This document shows, piece after piece, positions 19,366 through 28,242 of a DNA stretch of 64,000 nt. Numbering within the stretch: the stretch's first letter is position 1; every line of letters begins with the position of its first letter. Source of the DNA: Halomonas sp. PR-M31 (lineage in GTDB: Bacteria; Pseudomonadota; Gammaproteobacteria; Pseudomonadales; Halomonadaceae); contig NZ_JIBT01000030.1 in NCBI RefSeq assembly GCF_001039575.1, positions 1-64,000 of the forward strand. Reading direction: 5' to 3'. The position numbers were made by a program, and so were the translations under genes. Below the pieces are notes generated by a model. It searched no databases. It saw only the letters and a list, made by a program, of their open reading frames with translations, and was not told the origin of the DNA.

Positions 19366-19995
19366 TCATGGGCGAATGACGCGCCGATCACTGACGATGG
19401 CATCCAGCGGGACGTCCCAAGGCGCCAACGGCAGGCTATCGACACGCTGACAGTCGTGGCTGACACCGATCAACCGTGGACGAGGATAGCGATGGCGAAC
19501 AAACGCAAAGGTCCTGTCGTAAAAACCGCCCCCCATGCCCATCCGATTGCCGTCTTCATCAAAACCCACTAACGGCAGCAATACCAAATCCAGCGCCCAG
19601 GCGGGTAAACGCCGTGCATGATGCGCACCGTGGCGAGTATCCGGCTCGCGAATACCGAAGCGGTTGCTTACCATGGGCGTATTTGAATGATAATGCACGA
19701 ACCATAGACGATTGTCGGAAAGTGGACGCAGTACTGGTAGATAGGTTTTGGCCCCGCGGTGCTGAAACCAATCCAACAGCGGGGTGGCATCTATCTCGGC
19801 ATCATTGGGCAGATAAAGCGCGATACGACGAGCACGCTGAACTTCCGGCAGGCGGCGCAGCTGATTACATAGCGCCAGGGAGGCCAAGCGCTGCTCACGT
19901 TTTGACAATGAACGCCGTCGGTGACGTAGCTCACGACGTAACGCCTTGCGCTGATGCTGTAAGGCCGTTGAATCAGACAAGGCGGATATTACCAA
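19366..19995 (-). CDS. fau: 5-formyltetrahydrofolate cyclo-ligase
   Basis: This ATP-dependent enzyme converts 5-formyl-THF to 5,10-methenyl-THF in the cytoplasm. The conserved C-terminal signature DLVLLPLVGFDEDGNRMGMGGGFYDRTF is present. The N-terminal ALRRELRHRRRSLS fits the family. The first in-frame start is a TTG at 19995, giving 209 residues; a downstream start cannot be excluded. As in E. coli (ygfA), it follows the 6S RNA gene, and the two may be co-transcribed. Confidence 0.92.
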   Translation of the reverse strand: MVISALSDSTALQHQRKALRRELRHRRRSLSKREQRLASLALCNQLRRLPEVQRARRIALYLPNDAEIDATPLLDWFQHRGAKTYLPVLRPLSDNRLWFVHYHSNTPMVSNRFGIREPDTRHGAHHARRLPAWALDLVLLPLVGFDEDGNRMGMGGGFYDRTFAFVRHRYPRPRLIGVSHDCQRVDSLPLAPWDVPLDAIVSDRRVIRP

Positions 19996-20011
19996 TCAAA
20001 TGGTGCAAATA

Positions 20012-20203
20012 GAGAGTTCCCCAGAATGCCGCTGCCGTTCTGGCCCTTGAACCCACTGGTTCAAGGTGGGTGGCCGCAGACAGACCGTCAGGCTTTCCGT
20101 CGCACGGACATGCACACGGGTCTGTCTAGCAATTGGCCCCCTGGGTACTGCGCATAGGCTCGAGGGACTATAACGACTGGCGTACATCCCAGGGAACGAC
20201 TCA
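20012..20203 (-). ncRNA. ssrS: 6S RNA
   Basis: The interval between zapA and fau on the minus strand matches 6S RNA in position and structure. The 5' part (GTTCCCTGGGATGT) pairs with the 3' part (GCATTCTGGGGAAC) to form the closing stem. ACCTTGAACCA and GGTTCAAGGG form the conserved hairpin before the 3' strand, as in E. coli. A large central bubble lies between. 6S RNA binds sigma70 RNA polymerase as a promoter mimic in stationary phase. TAAGAT just upstream of the inferred 5' end is a candidate -10 element. Both ends are approximate, by a few bases. Confidence 0.93.
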
Positions 20204-20255
20204 ATCTTAACAGAGCCGACGGCAGGCCCAAAGGGCTGTTTGGATTATTGGACTT

Positions 20256-20558
20256 CTAACGTCCTTGTTCGACATTACTGAGGGCTTGTCCCAAACGTGC
20301 ATTCAATCGACTCAGGCTAGCTTCATCTTCGCGTCGCTCTTCCATTGAACGCAGCAATTCATGGGTAATGTTCAGTGCCGCCATGATGGCGATCTTCTCT
20401 GCTCCCAGCACTTTGCCTCGGGAGTGAATACCGTGCATGGCACGATCGAGATAGCGTGCCGCCCGGTTGAGTTCATCCTCCTGGTCCGGCGGGCAGGCGA
20501 TGATGTAAGAGCGTCCCAGCAGCGTAATCTCGGTCGTTGGCCGTGTGGCATCCGTCAT
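20256..20558 (-). CDS. zapA: Cell division protein ZapA
   Basis: ZapA binds and bundles FtsZ filaments at the division ring. The 100-residue protein has the ZapA core EITLLGRSYIIACPPDQEDELNRAARYLDRAM, and then a C-terminal coiled coil from ALNITHELL onward. The start at 20558 has GGAG upstream. The open frame continues to 20699, but that extension does not look like ZapA. It is divergent from ygfB, as in E. coli and Pseudomonas, with 6S RNA next downstream. Confidence 0.93.
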   Translation of the reverse strand: MTDATRPTTEITLLGRSYIIACPPDQEDELNRAARYLDRAMHGIHSRGKVLGAEKIAIMAALNITHELLRSMEERREDEASLSRLNARLGQALSNVEQGR

Positions 20559-20708
20559 GTCGGGCTCCGAGGTGTGGGCCAAGATCGACCCGGTAGGATA
20601 ATATGAAAGCAATTTCGAGCCACTATAGAGAGGCGGCATAAGGCGGTCAACGCAACTCAGATCACGCTCGTCGATCCGTTCTCTTTCATCAATATTCATG
20701 GAGCCTAC

Positions 20709-21281
20709 ATGTCCATCATCAACGACCAGCAGGACTTCTCAAGCGTTGCCAACGTGTTTCTCGCCCACGGCAGTCTGCAGTCACCGGCTTTTCTCGATGG
20801 ACGTCTGGGCGCTGAGCTATCGCTTCATGATTTGACAGCGGAGCAGTGGCTGGAAGAAATCAGTGCCGCTCTGGGCGTCGAGCAGCCCCGAGACCGCGAC
20901 GATGCCCAGGTATTATTGGACTGGCGCCGTCAAACCTTGCAGGCGCTTTCCGCGCCGGAACTCAATTACGAACCGCTGCTTCCCGATGATCTTTTTTCCC
21001 TGGCCGAACGTGCCCGGGGTCTCAAGGAATGGACGCTTGGTTTTCTCGAGGTAGTTAGTGAAGTCGGCAGCGAGACGCGAGATGCCTGGTCATCCAATCT
21101 GCGTGAAGCTCTCGAAGACCTAGAAGAATTGACGAGCATCGATGAGCTGGCACTTGATGAGGGTGCTGACAATGAGAACGACCTTTTCGCCTTGTCCGAA
21201 CATGCGCGCATGGCTGCCATGCTGCTTTACACCGAACAACATCCCGGACGACCCCAAGTGGAACAACACGAAGTGCAGTAG
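20709..21281 (+). CDS. ygfB: UPF0149 family protein YgfB
   Basis: A 190-residue acidic, helical protein of the UPF0149/YecA family. NVFLAHGSLQSPAFLDGRLGAEL, SLAERARGLKEWTLGFL and DLEELTSIDELALDE are typical. Structures of this family are all-helical. In Pseudomonas aeruginosa YgfB affects ampDh3 expression, but no general biochemical role is established. It normally starts a ygfB-pepP-ubiH-ubiI operon. Here pepP is missing and ubiH follows after 165 bp of AT-rich DNA. Confidence 0.92.
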   Translation: MSIINDQQDFSSVANVFLAHGSLQSPAFLDGRLGAELSLHDLTAEQWLEEISAALGVEQPRDRDDAQVLLDWRRQTLQALSAPELNYEPLLPDDLFSLAERARGLKEWTLGFLEVVSEVGSETRDAWSSNLREALEDLEELTSIDELALDEGADNENDLFALSEHARMAAMLLYTEQHPGRPQVEQHEVQ

Positions 21282-21446
21282 AACGATGACAACGATGAGT
21301 CGCATGTATCGTGAGTCTCTGCGCAATTCTTGAGACAAGGCGCTATAAATGAAGCCATCAATGGCCAGATCTAATAGCAATTTAGCTAATATAAAAGCCA
21401 ATACGTAAATTACGTAATAAAATTCAAAGTTTACACGGAGCTCGTC

Positions 21447-22652
21447 ATGGCCCATGGAAATAAAGTGGATATTGCTATTATCGGCGGCGGACTGGTCGGC
21501 GCCAGTCTGGGATGCGCACTTGCTCCGTTAATACAGCGGCAAGGGCTGCGGGTCGCGGTAATCGAGGCAGCAGCCTTGCCCAAGGCCGATCCCGAAAGCT
21601 ACCAGCCCAGCTTCGATGCGCGAGCCAGCGCCATCGCTCAAGGCTCACGCTGGCATTTTCAAACCCTGGGTGTGTGGCCGGATATGGCTCGCCAGGCCCA
21701 GCCCATTTCACTCATCCATATCAGTGAGCAGGGCCGTTTGGGGGCCACTCGACTCACTGCCGAAGAACTTGGGGTCGAAGCATTGGGCTATGTATTGCCC
21801 AATGCCTGGATGGGACAGGTGCTGCATGCACGATTGGCCGAGCTCGAACTCGATTGGCACTGCCCGGCCAGGGTTGAACACATTGCGCCTCAAGCCAATG
21901 GCCATCGGCTGGTACTCTCGGATGGTCATGAAATCACGGCGGCATTGACCTTGCTGGCGGATGGCGGCCGCTCCGGGCTCAAGGAGCAGCTAGGGATTGC
22001 CAGTCAAGAAGTTCCTTATGAACAATCGGCGGTCATTGCCAATCTTGAAGTCAGTAAGCCGCATCGCGGGGTTGCCTTCGAGCGCTTCACCAAGAATGGC
22101 CCCTTGGCGCTGTTGCCACTCGGCGGAGATCGCATGGAGCTGGTCTGGACCCATGCAAGCGGCATGGAGGAGGAGACTCTGGCACTCGGTGATGCGGAGT
22201 TCTTGACCCGTCTGCAGCAGGTCTTCGGCGAACGAGCCGGACGTTTTCGTCGTGTAGGGCGTCGTCACGCCTATCCGCTTTCATTGGTTACGGCAGAAGA
22301 GGTAGTGCGTCCAGGGCTTGCAGTATTGGGGAACGCGGCCCATGCCCTCCATCCGGTAGCAGGACAGGGCTTCAATCTGGCCTTGAGAGGCGTCATGGAT
22401 CTTGTAAGCACTCTAGAGAAAGGGTTTTCAGAAGGGCGTGGTCCCGGAGATATGGCCATCATGCAAGACTTTGAGGCACGTCGCGCGAAGGATCGACGTA
22501 ACGTGATTCGTTTCAGCGATGGACTGATTCGCCTGTTCGGCATTACCCATCCGATGCTTTCCCACGCACGGGCAGGCGGGCTGGTTGGACTCAATCTGAC
22601 GGGACCGTTACGCCGTACCTTGGCACGGCGGGCCATGGGACTGGAACGTTGA
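21447..22652 (+). CDS. ubiH: 2-octaprenyl-6-methoxyphenol hydroxylase
   Basis: A class A flavoprotein monooxygenase of ubiquinone biosynthesis, peripheral to the inner membrane. The FAD-binding GGGLVGASLG is at the N-terminus. DARASAIAQGSRWHFQTLGVW contains the UbiH-type arginine region, and LGNAAHALHPVAGQGFNLALRG is the second FAD motif. It is 401 residues long. CGGAG precedes the ATG at 21447. A 13-bp perfect hairpin lies just past the stop, so transcription probably ends before the convergent permease gene. Confidence 0.93.
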   Translation: MAHGNKVDIAIIGGGLVGASLGCALAPLIQRQGLRVAVIEAAALPKADPESYQPSFDARASAIAQGSRWHFQTLGVWPDMARQAQPISLIHISEQGRLGATRLTAEELGVEALGYVLPNAWMGQVLHARLAELELDWHCPARVEHIAPQANGHRLVLSDGHEITAALTLLADGGRSGLKEQLGIASQEVPYEQSAVIANLEVSKPHRGVAFERFTKNGPLALLPLGGDRMELVWTHASGMEEETLALGDAEFLTRLQQVFGERAGRFRRVGRRHAYPLSLVTAEEVVRPGLAVLGNAAHALHPVAGQGFNLALRGVMDLVSTLEKGFSEGRGPGDMAIMQDFEARRAKDRRNVIRFSDGLIRLFGITHPMLSHARAGGLVGLNLTGPLRRTLARRAMGLER

Positions 22653-22656
22653 AACC

Positions 22657-22688
22657 GACCCTCGGATCGAGACACCGATCCGAGGGTC
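22657..22688. terminator. Bidirectional hairpin between ubiH and the permease gene
   Basis: GACCCTCGGATCG and CGATCCGAGGGTC are perfect 13-bp arms around a six-base loop. They lie exactly between two convergent stops. There is no strong T-run on either side (AATTT to the right), so it may be a weak or Rho-assisted terminator. Confidence 0.65.
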
Positions 22689-22695
22689 AGCGAAT

Positions 22696-24218
22696 TTACC
22701 CTGCAGGTTTGTCGGATGCGGGGTTGTCAGTGGTTACGGTGCCATCTTTCTCAATGATCGGCACTTCCACCCCTTCTGCGTCGAACAATCTGCCGTCCAC
22801 GAAGTGATCTCCTTCGTTCAACGCCTCGACTTCACTGCGGTACAGGATACGATCCGTGCCGGCAACGAACACCGAGGACTGATCTGTATTGCCGAAAGAC
22901 ATATGGTTGAACAGCAGATTGAGCAGGATCGCCATGATGGCCGCGGAACTGATACCGGAATGGAAAATGGTCTCGAACCAGGTCGGGAAATGCTCGTAGA
23001 AGCTCGGTGCTGCAATCGGGATCATGCCGAAACCGAGAGACGTGGCCACGATGATCAGGTTCATGTTGTTGCGATACTCGACCCTGGCCAGGATACGGAT
23101 GCCGCTGGCAGCCACGGTACCAAAAAGCACGAGTCCGGCACCGCTAGAACCGCCGTGGGTACGGCAGCAATGACTCGACCCATGATCGGCAATAAACCAA
23201 GTGTCACTAGAATGACGCCGCCGGCGGCTACCACGTAGCGGCTCTTGACACCGGTCACGGCCACGAGCCCTACGTTCTGGGCGAAGGCGCTTTGAGTGAA
23301 GGAGCCGAAAATAGGAGCCAGGACGCTAGAGCCCATGTCGGCTCTCAGACCGTCGGCAATCCGCTTGGAATCTACCTTGGTATCGACGATTTCACCTACC
23401 GCGATGATATCCGCAGTGGTTTCCGTGAGGATGACCACCACCACGATCAGCATCGAGATGATGGCGGGGATCTCGAACGTCGGCACTCCAAAGTGAAACG
23501 GCATGGGCAGCGCGAAGATTGGACCTTCGCCAATGGCGGAGAAATCCGCCATGCCGACGAAGCTTGCGAAGAGCGTGCCAAGCACCAGGGCCAGCAGGAT
23601 CGATAGCCGAGAAATGGCAGCAACCCCTACCTTGCTGAGCACCAGTACCAGCAGCAGGGTAAATGCCGCCAGACCGATGTTTGCCATGCTGCCGAAATCC
23701 GCTGCCTGGCTGTTGCCGCCCATGGCCCAGCGGGCAGCCACCGGCATGAGCGTCAAGCCGATGGTCGTGATGATGGTGCCGGTCACCACCGCCGGCAGAA
23801 ACTTGATCACCTTGGAGAAAACCGGCGCAATGAGAAAGCCGATGGCCGCCGAGGCCATGACCGCGCCGAATACCGCCGGCAGGCCGCCGCCGGCAACGAC
23901 AATAGCGATCATGGTCGAGACACTGGCGAAGGAGACACCTTGCACCAGCGGTAGCTGACAACCGAAGAACGGCAGTCCCAGTGTCTGCAAGAGTGTGGCG
24001 ACACCGCCCATGAACAAGGCGGCCGCGATCAGCACGCCGGTATCCGAGGGGGACAGTCCCGCTGCCTGGCCGATGATGAGAGGGACGGCAACGATACCGC
24101 CATACATGGTGAGTACGTGCTGCAACCCATAGGCAATGTTGGCGCCCAACCCCAGATTTTCGTCTTCAGGGCGCTTTGGTGAAGTATTTTGTGCCTTATC
24201 CTTGGTCATTGTGCTCAT
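22696..24218 (-). pseudogene. NCS2 urate/xanthine permease, split by a -1 frameshift
   Basis: A nucleobase:cation symporter-2 protein, normally about 500 residues with 14 helices. The N-terminal NIAYGLQHVLTMYGGIVAVPLIIG and the NAT signature QNVGLVAVTGVKSR point to urate or xanthine uptake. At about 23143 the frame breaks: AVPTAVL runs out of frame, while the other frame continues as GGAGLVLFGTVAASGIRILARVEY to the stop at 22696. One extra G (GTTCTAGGCGG for GTTCTAGCGG) restores it, so a sequencing error is possible. The start at 24218 has GAGG nine bases upstream. It lies between ubiH and ubiI, far from the other urate genes, but shares their operator motifs. Confidence 0.88.
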
Positions 24219-24282
24219 ATCAATTGCCTCGCAATTGTTTTTGTCTGCTCGCTATACATGTTGAGTACGATTTGGCTTCATC

Positions 24283-24292
24283 ATGTATACAA
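24283..24292. promoter_or_regulatory. Candidate GntR (FadR-type) operator, permease promoter
   Basis: ATGTATACAA fits the FadR-subfamily pattern (TNGT-N-ACNA) and matches sites upstream of uraD/uraH, the gntR gene, hpxA and puuE. It is about 65 bp upstream of the permease start. Confidence 0.5.
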
Positions 24293-24304
24293 TCAAGCAT
24301 CGAA

Positions 24305-24319
24305 TGGAAGTAATTTCCA
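24305..24319. promoter_or_regulatory. Candidate IclR-type operator, permease promoter
   Basis: TGGAAGTAATTTCCA is a near-perfect 15-bp palindrome, one base from the E. coli IclR box TGGAAATNATTTCCA as I recall it. Similar sites precede the iclR gene (44537) and gcl (55369). It lies 12 bp from the candidate GntR site, so the permease may be under dual control. Confidence 0.55.
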
Positions 24320-24467
24320 TAAAATATTTGTGAGTTAATGTCATCGAATCCATGATGCCGATACCAGGCTGCGTCACGTTACCCGGCTATGGGGGCATGG
24401 TATGTTGTCCTTTAGGCGGAAAGAGGTTTATTCACAAGGCACGGCAACGCAGAAAAGGAGTGACGCA

Positions 24468-25697
24468 ATGCAGGAAGGGCAGGAGCGAACAGAAGTCGTG
24501 ATCGTGGGTGGTGGCCTCGTGGGTGCCTCCCTGGCAGCGCTACTTGGCGACGCCGGCCTTGCCGTCAGCGTACTCGATGCGCGCCCCAAGGCGCTCGACG
24601 TAGAGCGTGTAGGCAAAGGCCAACCTGCGCCACGAGTCAGTGCCGTGACACCGGTCAGCCAGCGGTTACTGGAGCGACTCAAGGTGTGGCCAGCGCTGCA
24701 ACGAGTGACGCCCTATACAGGCATGCAGGTCTGGGAGGCGGAGGGCAGCGGCAGCATCTCCTTCGATGCGGATCAGGCCGGTACGCCGATGCTTGGGCAT
24801 ATCGTCGAAAACGAAGTGATGCTGGCGGCCCTTGAGGCACGTCTGGCAGAGCTACCCAGCGTTACCCAGATATTTGAAGCGCGCATCGATGCGCTACAGA
24901 CAACGGGCACTGGACGCCGCTTGATACTGGCCGATGGACGCCGTTTCATGGCGCCCCTGGTCGTTGCCGCGGATGGCGCGCGTTCTCAACTGCGAGAATT
25001 GGCGGGTATTGAGGTGCGCGCTCATGAGACCGGCCAGACGGCGCTTGTCACCACGGTGCGTACCGAACACGCTCACGGCGCTGTCGCTCGACAGATTTTC
25101 CTACCTACCGGACCCTTGGCGTTTTTGCCAGTCACCATCGACGGTGACGCGCACTATTGCTCCATTGTTTGGTCGACGACCCCGCAAGAAGCCGAACGTC
25201 TGAGCAATCTATCTCGTGACGAATTGAGCGATGCCCTGGCAAGCGCTTTCGAGCATCGTCTGGGAAAGGCCGAGGTCATCGATGATGCAATCACCATGCC
25301 ACTGGTTCAACGCCATGCCAGTCACTACGTGGAAGAAGGGCTTGCTCTGATAGGCGACGCTGCCCACAGTATTCACCCTTTGGCGGGTCAAGGGGTCAAC
25401 TTGGGTTTTATGGATGCCGCAGTGCTCGCGGAAGAGGTGATCGAGGCACGCAGACGTGGGGCCGAGCTGAGTGATTTACGCATTCTTTCCCGCTACGCAC
25501 GTCGACGCCGGGGCGACAACACGACCATGTTGGCGCTGATGGACGGCTTTCGCATGCTGTTCGGCGCCGACCACCCGGCCCTGCGCCTGGCACGCAATGT
25601 TGGACTATCCAGCGTCGATCGTCTGCTGCCGCTCAAACGCGTGATAATGCGCCAGGCCATCGGCGAGCGGGGGCGCCTGCCGACGAGCTGTCGCTAA
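24468..25697 (+). CDS. ubiI: UbiI/VisC-type ubiquinone biosynthesis hydroxylase
   Basis: A 409-residue FAD monooxygenase of the UbiH/UbiI/UbiF family; UbiI performs C5-hydroxylation in ubiquinone synthesis. VVIVGGGLVGASLAALL binds FAD ADP. APRVSAVTPVSQRLLERLKVW and IGDAAHSIHPLAGQGVNLGFMD are the family motifs. The strong Shine-Dalgarno AAAAGGAG seven bases upstream fixes the start at 24468. It normally follows ubiH directly; here the reverse-oriented permease gene separates them, so ubiI needs its own promoter in 24219-24467. Choice of UbiI over UbiF rests on gene order. Confidence 0.88.
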   Translation: MQEGQERTEVVIVGGGLVGASLAALLGDAGLAVSVLDARPKALDVERVGKGQPAPRVSAVTPVSQRLLERLKVWPALQRVTPYTGMQVWEAEGSGSISFDADQAGTPMLGHIVENEVMLAALEARLAELPSVTQIFEARIDALQTTGTGRRLILADGRRFMAPLVVAADGARSQLRELAGIEVRAHETGQTALVTTVRTEHAHGAVARQIFLPTGPLAFLPVTIDGDAHYCSIVWSTTPQEAERLSNLSRDELSDALASAFEHRLGKAEVIDDAITMPLVQRHASHYVEEGLALIGDAAHSIHPLAGQGVNLGFMDAAVLAEEVIEARRRGAELSDLRILSRYARRRRGDNTTMLALMDGFRMLFGADHPALRLARNVGLSSVDRLLPLKRVIMRQAIGERGRLPTSCR

Positions 25698-25716
25698 TTG
25701 TAGAGACGAGAATGGG

Positions 25717-27011
25717 TCACTGCGGCGTCTGAGACGGCCGTCGCTCGAGCACATTGAGCGCCTTGAGCAGGTTCAAGGCTTCACCCAGCTGGTAATCCTT
25801 TACCGGCTCGCCGCTGGCTGTTCGCGGCGCCTGGCTACCATTGGGGTTGGCCAGCGCCCGCTGAGGTCCGATTCGCGAATGCCGAAGTCGTTGCCTTCGG
25901 CAACTTCCAGACGACCCCGTACCACCTCCACGTCCGGGGCGATGCCCTGGGCCTGGATCGAGCGGCCATCCGGGGTGAAGTAAAGTGCGGTGGTTAGCTT
26001 CACGCCATCGCCGTTACCCAGAGGCATGACTTGCTGTACCGAGCCCTTGCCGAAGCTGGTAGTTCCCATGATCACGGCACGGCGCTGATCCTGCAGGGCG
26101 CCGGCCACGATTTCCGCCGCCGAGGCGCTGCCGCCGTTGATGAGAACCACCATGGGCACGTCTGGGGCAGCGGTAGTAGGTGTGGCACTGAAGCGCATGT
26201 CGCTGTCCGGAAGTCGCCCCTCGGTGTACACCACCAGGCCACTATCGAGAAAGGCGTCCGCCACTTCGATGGCGCTATCGAGCACGCCGCCCGGGTTGTT
26301 GCGCATATCCAGGATCAGACCCTCCAAGGGCGCATTCTTGGATAGGTTCTGCAGGGCGTCTCGCACCTGCTGGCCGGTACCGTTCTGGAACTGGCTGATA
26401 CGCAGATAGCCGTAGCCAGGCTCGAGCATTTCGCTCTTCACGCTTTCGTTTCGAATGATCTCTCGGGTCAAGGTGACGGTACGCGGTGAGTTCTCGCCTT
26501 CGCGCAGAATGGTGATGTCGATCTCGGAGCCTGGATCGCCACGCATCAGCGTCACTGCTTCTTCAAGGGAGAGTCGATCGGTGATCTCGCCATCGATACG
26601 CAGGATAGCGTCTCGCGGTTGAAGACCCGCCTGGGCTGCCGGCGTGTCGTCGATGGGGGCAATGACCGTAAGCTGCCCGTCCTGCAGGCCGACTTCGATG
26701 CCAATACCACCAAATTCGCCCTCGGTGGATTCGCGTAGCGCCTTGAAATCCTTGCTGGATAGATAGGTCGAGTGGGGATCGAGCTCACCCAGCATGCCGC
26801 GCATGGCATTGCGCAGCAGGGTCGAGTCGTCCACCTCATCGACGTAGGCGCGCTTGATACGCTCGAATACCTCGGCGAAGGTCTGGATGTCCGCCACGGG
26901 CAGGTCATCATCGGTCTGCTGTTCAGAAGTGCCGAAGACCGCCGGCGACAGGCCGATCAACAAGAAGGGAAGTAGCCGGATCAAGCGAGGCAGACGCATA
27001 TTCTTTCTCAT
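25717..27011 (-). pseudogene. ctpA: S41 carboxyl-terminal processing protease, -1 frameshift near C-terminus
   Basis: A periplasmic CtpA-type serine protease. It has a signal peptide (LIRLLPFLLIGLSPAVFG) and a PDZ domain (residues ~90-170). The S41 catalytic core has the nucleophile Ser in NGGSASAAEIVAGAL and the general-base Lys in TSFGKGSVQQVMPL. After GIRESDLSG the frame breaks at about 25855-25862 and would end at 25800. The next frame continues with LANPNGSQAP and then DYQLGEALNLLKALNVLE to a stop at 25717-25719. One inserted base restores it, so this may be a sequence error; the catalytic core is complete either way. It sits after gpmI and envC, as in Pseudomonas. Confidence 0.88.
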
Positions 27012-27082
27012 ATCGCAGCGAACAAAGGGGTCAGCATAGCGTCACCGTAAAGGCGGCGCTACATCTCGTCGAATGCAAGTCA

Positions 27083-28237
27083 TCAGCGTTGCCCGATCCA
27101 TTGGCGCGGATTGATTGGCTTGCCGCCACGTCGCACTTCGAAATAGAGCGCCGTGCGCGAGCGACCGCCGGTATTGCCCACGGCCGCGATGGTGTCGTTG
27201 CGTCCGACCTGCTCGCCCAAGGTGACATCGAAACGCTGGACGTGAGCATAGAGCGACATGATGTCGTCGCCATGATCGAGAATCAGCAGATTACCGAAAC
27301 CGCGCATCCAGTCGGCGAATACCACCCGGCCTGGGTGGATGGCTTTAATGACAGTGCCTTCCGCGGCGGCAATGACTAGACCGTTACGATTGACCCCTTC
27401 GCCGTCGCCGAAAGCGGAAAGTATTTTCCCCTGTACCGGCCAGGGCAGCGTGCCCTTGGTGTCAGCGATAGCAGTGGAAGGCGGCGGTTCGTCGAGACGC
27501 TTGAGCTCTTCACGCACCTGCTCGAGCATGCGTTCGGCCTGGGTTCGATCCTCGTCGAGCTTGGATAGACGTGCCTTTTCGTCGCTATAGCGGGCGTCGA
27601 GCTCGGCAAGTAGCGCTTCCCGTTCCCGGGTACGTTTGACCAGCGCCGCGCTTTGGGTTTCAAGCTCTCCCATTAGGTCATTCAGGCGTTCTTGTCGCTG
27701 GCTCAATGAGGTGCGATTCTCAGCCAACTGCGTATCCAGGCGGGCGAGGGCATCGATACGTTCGTTGCGCGCCTGGGAAAGACGATTGAGATAGGTCTGC
27801 AGTCGATCGAGACGTGCCGGCTCATCCTGATTGAGCAGTAGCTTGAGCTGGGGCGAATGGCCCAGCCGATAGAGTGCCTGAATCTGCGTCGCCAGAGCCT
27901 GGCGCTGTTCCTCCCGTTCGCGCTGCAGTACTCGGCGGCGCTGCTCGAGCGTCTGTATCGCTTCATCGAGGCTGCGTCGTTCGGCCTGCAGCTTGTCAAG
28001 GCGCTCGTGAGTGTCGGCAAGCGCCGTCTCGACCTCTTCAAGCTCTTGGCTGGCATCGCTGCGGGCCTCCCGGGTGCTCTCCAGGCGCTTGGTCAGTGCC
28101 TGGATATCACGGCTGATGGCATCCACCTGCGCTTCGGCCTGGCGCTCACTGGTCTGCGCCAGGGCCAGTGAATGGCCCTGGGCAAGCAGCAGCAGGCAAG
28201 CGAGTGCGAGCGTAGAACGACGACTACCTGGCATCAC
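27083..28237 (-). CDS. envC: Murein hydrolase activator EnvC
   Basis: A periplasmic factor that activates the amidases AmiA/AmiB at the septum. It has a signal peptide (residues ~8-28) and a long coiled coil (~30-250, with repeated Glu/Arg/Leu heptads). The C-terminal LytM/M23 domain starts at LPWPVQGKILSAFG. The zinc ligands of active M23 enzymes are not kept (NGLVIAA where a His would be expected, LYFEVR for HxH), as is normal for the non-hydrolytic EnvC. Length is 384 residues. It is six bases downstream of gpmI and shares its transcript. Confidence 0.93.
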   Translation of the reverse strand: MMPGSRRSTLALACLLLLAQGHSLALAQTSERQAEAQVDAISRDIQALTKRLESTREARSDASQELEEVETALADTHERLDKLQAERRSLDEAIQTLEQRRRVLQREREEQRQALATQIQALYRLGHSPQLKLLLNQDEPARLDRLQTYLNRLSQARNERIDALARLDTQLAENRTSLSQRQERLNDLMGELETQSAALVKRTREREALLAELDARYSDEKARLSKLDEDRTQAERMLEQVREELKRLDEPPPSTAIADTKGTLPWPVQGKILSAFGDGEGVNRNGLVIAAAEGTVIKAIHPGRVVFADWMRGFGNLLILDHGDDIMSLYAHVQRFDVTLGEQVGRNDTIAAVGNTGGRSRTALYFEVRRGGKPINPRQWIGQR

Positions 28238-28242
28238 CGAAC

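Noticed and set aside
27083-28237. EnvC without zinc ligands as a possible broken peptidase
   Set aside because: A degenerate LytM site is the normal state of EnvC, which activates amidases and does not cut murein.
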